Both the position numbers and the translations under genes were made by a program. A stretch of 64,000 nucleotides of DNA from assembly GCA_003151275.1 (NCBI GenBank), contig PLXC01000185.1, forward strand, positions 62,001 through 126,000, given 5' to 3'. Shown one piece after another: positions 58,698 to 64,000 of the stretch. How positions within the stretch are numbered: the first letter of the stretch is position 1; each line of letters opens with the position of its first letter. The notes below the pieces were generated by a model. It saw only the letters and a list, made by a program, of their open reading frames with translations, was not told the DNA's origin and ran no database searches. This DNA comes from Candidatus Melainabacteria bacterium. GTDB taxonomy: Bacteria; Cyanobacteriota; Vampirovibrionia; Obscuribacterales; Obscuribacteraceae.

Positions 58698-60575
58698 TCA
58701 TTTATTCAAATGAGAATCTAAGAATCGAACCATTTCAGTTGCTGACTTAACTCGGTTTGCATACTTGTGTAGCCAATGTCCTTCGTCTGGAAACTGAATG
58801 TATTCAACTGTGGTGCCTTGTTTCCGCAACGCTTGGACCAGTTCATCAGATTGCGAAGCTGGGATCTGCGCGTCATTGGCTCCTTGTTGCACCATAACTG
58901 GTGCTTTGACTCTGTTTAGATGAAATATCGGTGAAAGATTTTCCATCGCTTTTGCTTTGTCTTTTTCGTTCTCGATTTTGAGATCGAAAATGGTTTTCCT
59001 TGTAGGATTGCTGTCCTTTATATAGGTTGCATAGTCGACAACACCTGCGTGAACAACGCCAGCAGCGAAAAGATCCGGACACTCCGTTAAGCCGACTAGC
59101 GTAACTCTTGCGCCGTGACTGAAACCCATGATGCCGATATGCTGTGGATTTGCGAGTCCATTCGAAGTTAGGTAGGTTGCGCAAGATCTGATGTCGTCTG
59201 ACTCGGTTCGCAAAGCCGCGCCGCTAATCAAATCATTTTGCTTTGAATCGACTCCCGATTCTCTGATCTTAGGTGCGATTACACCGATGCCGAGCGTCAG
59301 TAGTGCTTGAAATTCAGGTTCTACATGAGAAGTGCCACCGGAGCAAGCAATGACAAAAGGTTTTCGAGCATTTTGTATTTTCGGCTTGTACAACCAGGCG
59401 CTGATGTCCTTTCCATCGCTACCTTTGTAGTTAACGATTTCAGCCTTGACCAAACTTTGAAGATTGATTCCCGGATGCTCGCTATGTGTCAGTTTTTGAT
59501 ACGTGCGTTCTTTGATGTGGTAGAGCCAAATATCTTGGGGCACGTTGCTGTCTATCAACGACAGGGCAAAAGTATTGCCATCTGGAGAAAACTCGAGCTC
59601 TGCGCACGATGCAGCAGGAAGTGGTGCCAAATCGTTAGTCTTGCCAGATCGCAGATCAATCAGCGATATTGAGTCGCCTGAGTCTGCTCTCCAGACCGTT
59701 GCTGCAACTGAATGCTGTCGATTGAGACAAAACCCGACGCAATTTCCCGGTTGAGCCGCTATGAATTCTACTTTCGATTTCTCTGAATCACGAGGCTTTG
59801 TGTTAATCTTCGCGAATGCGTAATTGGTTCTTTGATAATTTGTCACGCAATAAACTTCGGTAGCATCGCTAGAAAACGCAGGAACAGAGCGGTTTATACC
59901 TCCGCCGGAGTACAACGCTTTTTGAGTATCGTCCGTCAATAATGTTTTGTTTCGTGTTGCGAGATCGATCAAATACATCTGGCAGTCGCTATTTCCATTC
60001 CAAAGTGTTGCCAGCGCCGTCTTGCCGTCTGCAGTTACATCGTTGACAAAATATAAATCCTCATCTGCCAGTAATGGCTTGGATAAGCCTGTTTCGATGT
60101 CTGCGACGCATGGCGCCAAACGTTTTCCGCCAGGGTTTGAAGAGTAGAAAAGTTTCTTGCCGTTGCTCGACCAATTAGAAATCTGATTGTCACCAGCCGC
60201 AATTTGTTTAAGCCCGGTGCCGTCTGCATTTACTGTGTACAGCTGTCTGCTGCCTGTGCCTGCCATAAACGCAATCTTGTCGCTAGTTGGACACCAGACG
60301 GCTCCAACGAGTGCTTCAGCGGCAGTTACTTGGTTTGGCCAACCGCCGGTAACGGGCACCGTCCATATTTGTTCCGTGCCGCTCAGATTGGACACGAACG
60401 CTAGCTGGCTTCCATCTGGAGAAAACGTCGGAAAACTGCACTGACCCATGCTTGAAAGCTGGGAAATTTTTTCCGACAGCGCATCGAATTTGGCTCCAGA
60501 GACTTCCGCCGCGAGCACTCTAGAGCCCAACGTGAGCGCCGCGAAAAACGCTATAGCCTGAATTTTTGATGGCAC
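58698..60575 (-). CDS. Secreted S9 (prolyl oligopeptidase) family peptidase
   Basis: The 625-residue product starts at GTG 60575 with GAGG upstream. A signal peptide (IQAIAFFAALTLGSRVLA) is followed by a TolB/WD40-like beta-propeller (FPTFSPDGSQLAFVSNLSG; VWCPTSDKIAFMAGTGSRQ) and a C-terminal alpha/beta hydrolase. The catalytic Ser is in GFSHGA, Asp in QQGANDAQIP and His in DEGHWLHK, so the triad looks complete. It probably hydrolyses peptides or acyl-peptides outside the inner membrane. The gene is a single unit, divergent from the DUF5685 gene with a 284-base gap. Confidence 0.9.
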   Translation of the reverse strand: MPSKIQAIAFFAALTLGSRVLAAEVSGAKFDALSEKISQLSSMGQCSFPTFSPDGSQLAFVSNLSGTEQIWTVPVTGGWPNQVTAAEALVGAVWCPTSDKIAFMAGTGSRQLYTVNADGTGLKQIAAGDNQISNWSSNGKKLFYSSNPGGKRLAPCVADIETGLSKPLLADEDLYFVNDVTADGKTALATLWNGNSDCQMYLIDLATRNKTLLTDDTQKALYSGGGINRSVPAFSSDATEVYCVTNYQRTNYAFAKINTKPRDSEKSKVEFIAAQPGNCVGFCLNRQHSVAATVWRADSGDSISLIDLRSGKTNDLAPLPAASCAELEFSPDGNTFALSLIDSNVPQDIWLYHIKERTYQKLTHSEHPGINLQSLVKAEIVNYKGSDGKDISAWLYKPKIQNARKPFVIACSGGTSHVEPEFQALLTLGIGVIAPKIRESGVDSKQNDLISGAALRTESDDIRSCATYLTSNGLANPQHIGIMGFSHGARVTLVGLTECPDLFAAGVVHAGVVDYATYIKDSNPTRKTIFDLKIENEKDKAKAMENLSPIFHLNRVKAPVMVQQGANDAQIPASQSDELVQALRKQGTTVEYIQFPDEGHWLHKYANRVKSATEMVRFLDSHLNK

Positions 60576-60859
60576 GCCAATACCTCAACGGCTAGAACAA
60601 TTATATGACGGACTTTCGCAAACAGCGCTAATCCGCTAGAGCTGCAAAGTGCAGAATTATGGCAGGTTTTGTGGAATCAAATGGCACGCGCCGCTTGCAC
60701 GGATGAGCAACGGCCGGAAAAATAACTGACATGTGAAGCTTGTGCATGTCAGGGTGGGCGAAAACCAGCGCTCGAAAGGCAGCTTATAAATTTGATTTGA
60801 AAATGCGCTCATGGTGCAGCGATTGTGCTACATAGAAGGCACTCCGGCAAAGGTGCGTT

Positions 60860-62632
60860 ATGTTTGGCGTCATGAAAAATCGTTCCTGTTCGCAGACGGA
60901 TGAACAGAAGTACGAATACCGCCTTCATTATTGTGGCACTTGCAAAACAATGGGAACATTGTTCGGTCAATCGTCGCGTTTTTTACTGAACAACGACGCC
61001 GTCTTTCTGGCGGAAATTTTATCGGCAATCACGCCTAGCCAAACGGTGCTTTCGCAATGGTCGAGAGAGTATCAATCTTTCAACTGCTTGTCTCTTCCTG
61101 CAGAACAAGTGGATATGCCACTCTCGTTGCAGATTGCTGCGAATGTGACGATGGTTCTGACTGAGTTCAAATTTGCCGATCACATTTTAGATTCAGATCG
61201 TAAGCACTGGAAAATCGCACGTAAATTTTTCTCTAAGAGTTTTGAGCAGGCCGCTAATTCTTTGGAAGCGTGGTCTTTTCCAATGTCAGATTTGTGGCAC
61301 TGGTTCGAGAAGCAGCAAGGACGCGAGCACAACGCCGTCGATTACGCGACACATCACCATCCGCGACAGCTGATCAATTATTGCGCTCAACCAACCGCCG
61401 AAATGACAGCGCTGGTTTTCGAAAATGGTGCTCGTGTTGTAGGTTGTGTTGCTGACTCCACGCTTGCCGAGATGCGAAGACTTGGCAGTGCATTCGGAAA
61501 GTTGGTCTACGTTCTTGATGCGATTGAAGACTTCGCAAGAGATGTTATTAAAAACGAGTTTAATCCCTTTGTGGCTGCTTACGGACTAGAGACGACCGTT
61601 CTTCCTGAGCACTGCAAACAGGACGTTTACCCTTATGTGCAATCTCTTGCTTCTGCAATCGAACGAGCACTTGAGAATCTTGCTATTGATAGTCAGCTTG
61701 CTGAAGAATTTCGTAATCGCCTGCGCCAAAATATTTCAAACAAGCTTGGTGCTGACTGGCAAAATTATGTTCGCGCCGTTTGTACGGCTCATGCGCACAG
61801 TTGCTCAAGCGCCGTCAAACAGTCAGCTAAAGCCTGTGCCAATGCCCGTTTAACGTTTGTGCAAAAGCGAGATCTAGCATTCGGACTCTCTCAAGAATAT
61901 TGCGCAGAGACTTCTTCAATTCAGGAGTTGGTTGCAAAGTTTGGGATTTTTGTAATCGCATTTTTGTTTCCCTATCATGCAAGGCAAGCGAAATCGCGCG
62001 ATCAAATATTGGGACTGCCCTTCAATTTGATGGCTTGGGGAGCCCTCATCGATGATGCTATGCGGCTGCTGGCACCGAAGCCGAAATTTGCTTTTGCGAT
62101 GAGTTCCGGCAGTGGTGGAACGGGCGGAGGTGATGACAACGATCCGCAACCTCAAAAATGGGGCGGACGACGACGCCGGAAATTTGGTGAGCCCGAGCCA
62201 TCCGAGCCACTTCCTGACTTGGTTGAAACTCCGGACCAAGAGCCAGGAGAAGACCCCAATATTCGTCGTGATCCCGACCCAAAGAAAAACGAGCCTCCCC
62301 GATCCAACTACCCGCAAGTCGGACCGGGTCGAGGATCTGGATATCAATATCAATCGTACGGTGGTGGAAATCCTTGCTGCTCCACTTGTTTAATGAATTG
62401 TGGTTGCAACCTGTGCGCCAATTGCGGATGCAACATCTGCGAGAACATGCTCTGCATGGGAGATTGTTGCGGAGGCGCAGATTGCTGCGCTGGCGGTGGC
62501 GCCGGCGCCGATTGCTGTGGCAGTGCAGATTGCTGCGGTGGTGCAGATTGCTGCGGCGGTGGTGCTGATTGCTGCGGGGGAGCCGACTGTGCCGGTTGTG
62601 ATTGTGGAGGCGCGGATTGTGGCGGCTGTTGA
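60860..62632 (+). CDS. DUF5685 protein with long Cys/Gly repeat tail
   Basis: The 590-residue protein starts MFGVMKNRSCSQTDEQKYEY and has LHYCGTCKTMGTLFGQSSRF, the typical DUF5685 start. The helical body continues to about residue 400 (DAIEDFARDVIKNEFNPF is a good family segment). A charged Pro/Glu/Asp linker (about 420-500) is followed by a Cys/Gly/Ala/Asp tail of about 75 residues in which GADCC- and GGADCC-type units repeat many times, ending CDCGGADCGGC. About 30 Cys in the tail could bind metals. The function is unknown; it is followed by a DUF4253 gene. Confidence 0.75.
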   Translation: MFGVMKNRSCSQTDEQKYEYRLHYCGTCKTMGTLFGQSSRFLLNNDAVFLAEILSAITPSQTVLSQWSREYQSFNCLSLPAEQVDMPLSLQIAANVTMVLTEFKFADHILDSDRKHWKIARKFFSKSFEQAANSLEAWSFPMSDLWHWFEKQQGREHNAVDYATHHHPRQLINYCAQPTAEMTALVFENGARVVGCVADSTLAEMRRLGSAFGKLVYVLDAIEDFARDVIKNEFNPFVAAYGLETTVLPEHCKQDVYPYVQSLASAIERALENLAIDSQLAEEFRNRLRQNISNKLGADWQNYVRAVCTAHAHSCSSAVKQSAKACANARLTFVQKRDLAFGLSQEYCAETSSIQELVAKFGIFVIAFLFPYHARQAKSRDQILGLPFNLMAWGALIDDAMRLLAPKPKFAFAMSSGSGGTGGGDDNDPQPQKWGGRRRRKFGEPEPSEPLPDLVETPDQEPGEDPNIRRDPDPKKNEPPRSNYPQVGPGRGSGYQYQSYGGGNPCCSTCLMNCGCNLCANCGCNICENMLCMGDCCGGADCCAGGGAGADCCGSADCCGGADCCGGGADCCGGADCAGCDCGGADCGGC

Positions 62633-62684
62633 AACTGCGCTCAATACTTCGTACTATCAGTGATTGAGCTGAAGGAGTCTATCA

Positions 62685-63692
62685 ATGGAAGTCAGTAAGT
62701 GGGTCTGCGGCGATCGTCAAGGTACGCTAAATCCCGCTCCCGAGCTAATACAAGACACTTCCGATACAAAAGTGCAAGACCTCGTGCAGAAGCTGGATCA
62801 AGCTTCTATAGATTCAAGCACGCTTGGCCGGCTCAATTGGCCGCTGATTGATATAGTCTACACGCTTGAGGTTAAAGGCACGGCAGCCGAGCAGCTTTGG
62901 AAGCAATTGCGCGCCATTTCGATTGATACCGGTTACTGGCCCGTAATTGTCGCTGATGAAGACGAATTGGATGGTTTGGTCGACAACATATCTTGTCATC
63001 TGGAATTCGACAGCGAATCAAAAACTTGGTCTCCCCGCAAAAAAGCTTATTTTAGCGAAGACATTGTTTTTGAAGAAGCCGACACTGTAATACGAGTAGT
63101 TAGGGAGCTGAAAGACTTAGAGGGCGAGTCTGAGCCTCTCGACCTTGACGGAAGCGGCGCTATATCACCGACACCTGAGGATTTCATAGTCGCAGGTGAA
63201 AAGTTGAACATGGACAAATGGCTTGACTTGAAATGCGCTGTTAATCAAGAAATCGACGAAGAGTTTGAAGAGAGTGATTGGCCCTACGATGTCGCACCCG
63301 ACGACAGTTTGCAAGCTCTGCAAACGTGGGATCCCGACGTCGGTAGTCGAGAGTTAGACTCCGTTTTTATCCTTTTGGTGCACGCCGATCACTCATGGGA
63401 GGTGCCGGCCAAATTGTTGTATGGCGGCTGGAACGAGTGTCCTGTGCCGCAAGTGCACGTGGGATTTCTGAAAAGATGGTTCGGGTTGCACGATGCAGAA
63501 ATTATCTCGATTGGCCGAGCGACAATCGAGATGCGAGTCGGCAAGCCGCCTGTCAGTCGCGACGAAGCCCTTGAGCTGGCACGCGAACAGTTCGTTTACT
63601 GCCCTGATTGCGTTGACCAGGGTGCCGGAAGCGTGCCCAGCTTAGCTGCTGAGCTGCTCAATGGTCGTATCTGGCACTTCTGGTGGGACTGA
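62685..63692 (+). CDS. DUF4253-family protein
   Basis: The ATG follows AAGGAG. The 335-residue product has the family C-terminus: ADHSWEVPAKLLYGGWNECP, FLKRWFGLHDAEIISI, PPVSRDEALELAREQFVYCP and LNGRIWHFWWD. The N-terminal half (WPVIVADEDELDGLVDNISC) is the usual accessory part, and an acidic insert (EGESEPLDLDGSGA) precedes the core. DUF4253 has no established function but is often near toxin or accessory genes. It lies 52 bases after the DUF5685 gene and is probably in one operon with it. Confidence 0.8.
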   Translation: MEVSKWVCGDRQGTLNPAPELIQDTSDTKVQDLVQKLDQASIDSSTLGRLNWPLIDIVYTLEVKGTAAEQLWKQLRAISIDTGYWPVIVADEDELDGLVDNISCHLEFDSESKTWSPRKKAYFSEDIVFEEADTVIRVVRELKDLEGESEPLDLDGSGAISPTPEDFIVAGEKLNMDKWLDLKCAVNQEIDEEFEESDWPYDVAPDDSLQALQTWDPDVGSRELDSVFILLVHADHSWEVPAKLLYGGWNECPVPQVHVGFLKRWFGLHDAEIISIGRATIEMRVGKPPVSRDEALELAREQFVYCPDCVDQGAGSVPSLAAELLNGRIWHFWWD

Positions 63693-63798
63693 CAAAAAAT
63701 TCGTCCGGCACCAAATCTGGTGACGTCCTTAAACCTTTCATCTGACTTTCAGCGCCTAATCAGACTGCTCAGGAGAGCGGCACTTAAATCAACGGCAC

Positions 63799-63921
63799 TT
63801 ACATCAAACGCAAACTACCGGCAAGTAGTCGAGACTTGAGTGTCAGTCCTGTGCCAGCGCCACAATACGAACAGTATTCAGAACCGTCGGCAATTTCCTT
63901 GCCACATTGCTTGCAATACAT
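63799..63921 (-). CDS. Zinc-ribbon microprotein
   Basis: A 40-residue frame starts at the ATG at 63921, six bases after a perfect AGGAGG. The first 22 residues form a classic zinc ribbon: MYCKQCGKEIADGSEYCSYC (CxxC-x10-CxxC), followed by a short basic tail (LKSRLLAGSLRLM). Stand-alone zinc ribbons of this length are common in bacteria and often precede membrane domains; here the protein ends without one. It is convergent with the DUF4253 gene. The role is unknown. Confidence 0.75.
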   Translation of the reverse strand: MYCKQCGKEIADGSEYCSYCGAGTGLTLKSRLLAGSLRLM

Positions 63922-63939
63922 CTCAGTCCTCCTTGATTT

Positions 63940-64000
63940 GATAAGTCGGCAGCTTTACTGCATAGACTATCCTCGGATAAGTCGGAAGTTTTGCTGCATA
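63940..64000. repeat. 25-bp direct repeat with 36-bp period at the right edge
   Basis: 63940-63964 and 63976-64000 are near-identical (GATAAGTCGGCAGCTTTACT against GATAAGTCGGAAGTTTTGCT, both ending GCATA), separated by eleven bases. Only two copies are in the window; more may follow. It lies upstream of the zinc-ribbon gene (minus strand). Confidence 0.7.

Noticed and set aside
62390..62644. Ala/Thr/Ile-rich minus-strand frame opposite the Cys/Gly tail
   Set aside because: It is the complement of the codon repeat; the forward frame continues a recognised DUF5685 protein.
63940..64000. CRISPR array
   Set aside because: Only two units are seen, with an eleven-base spacer, and no cas gene is present.

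Overview
The window is a bacterial chromosome segment of moderate GC (roughly 48-50 percent by eye) with about 60 protein genes and no rRNA, tRNA or CRISPR array that I could find. It looks like an aerobic or facultative heterotroph with a double membrane: there are many signal-peptide proteins, TPR proteins, large PAS histidine kinases, a bestrophin-type channel, acetate kinase, a complete proline pathway, a myo-inositol pathway and a bacterial Ku. The style (secreted TPR proteins, paralogous Pro/Tyr-rich proteins, many lineage-specific small proteins) reminds me of non-photosynthetic Cyanobacteria such as Obscuribacterales (Melainabacteria/Vampirovibrionia). That placement is an impression, not a demonstrated result.

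Layout. 0-4.3 kb: a secreted protein cut by the left edge, then the coupled proline operon proB-proA-proC and a small gene closed by a clear terminator. 4.4-12 kb: quinone reductase, secreted proteins, a bestrophin-like channel, a PAS histidine kinase and two TPR proteins separated by a 23-bp tandem repeat. 12.2-14.8 kb: a three-gene ABC-2 exporter. 14.9-18.1 kb: a Pro/Tyr-rich protein with MshEN-like repeats, an NAD-binding epimerase-like protein whose C-terminus contains a dispersed repeat, and a 191-bp MITE-like element. 18.1-25.6 kb: a TPR protein, a second PAS kinase, an OmpR-type regulator, LemA and a DUF2207 protein. 25.6-32 kb: secreted proteins and two tandem PAS-only proteins. 32.2-39.8 kb: a nuclease-like protein and a stress cluster (YflT-like protein, LRV repeat protein, Ku, ferritin-like protein, two stand-alone receiver proteins, small acidic proteins).

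40.2-47.1 kb is a tightly coupled myo-inositol operon, iolB-iolC-aldolase-iolD-iolE-iolG. It has a LacD/DeoC-type aldolase (Cgl0159-like) in place of iolJ, no iolA, and no transporter inside the operon. A 50-bp tandem duplication sits exactly at the iolC/aldolase junction. 47.6-58.6 kb: a paralogue of the Pro/Tyr-rich protein, acetate kinase, a TPR protein with two retropepsin motifs, a DUF1963-like protein, an MFS transporter, and membrane-anchored and small proteins including a DUF4279 protein. 58.7-64 kb: a secreted S9 peptidase, a DUF5685 protein with a striking Cys-Gly tail, a DUF4253 protein and a 40-residue zinc-ribbon protein followed by a 36-bp-period repeat at the right edge.

The most unusual items are the nuclease-like protein with a possible zinc site (32.2 kb), the duplicated iol junction, the DUF5685 protein with GADCCGG-type repeats, the two Pro/Tyr-rich MshEN-like paralogues and the short inverted-repeat element at 17.9 kb. 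None proves a new system by itself. Family names were assigned from remembered motifs, without database searches.
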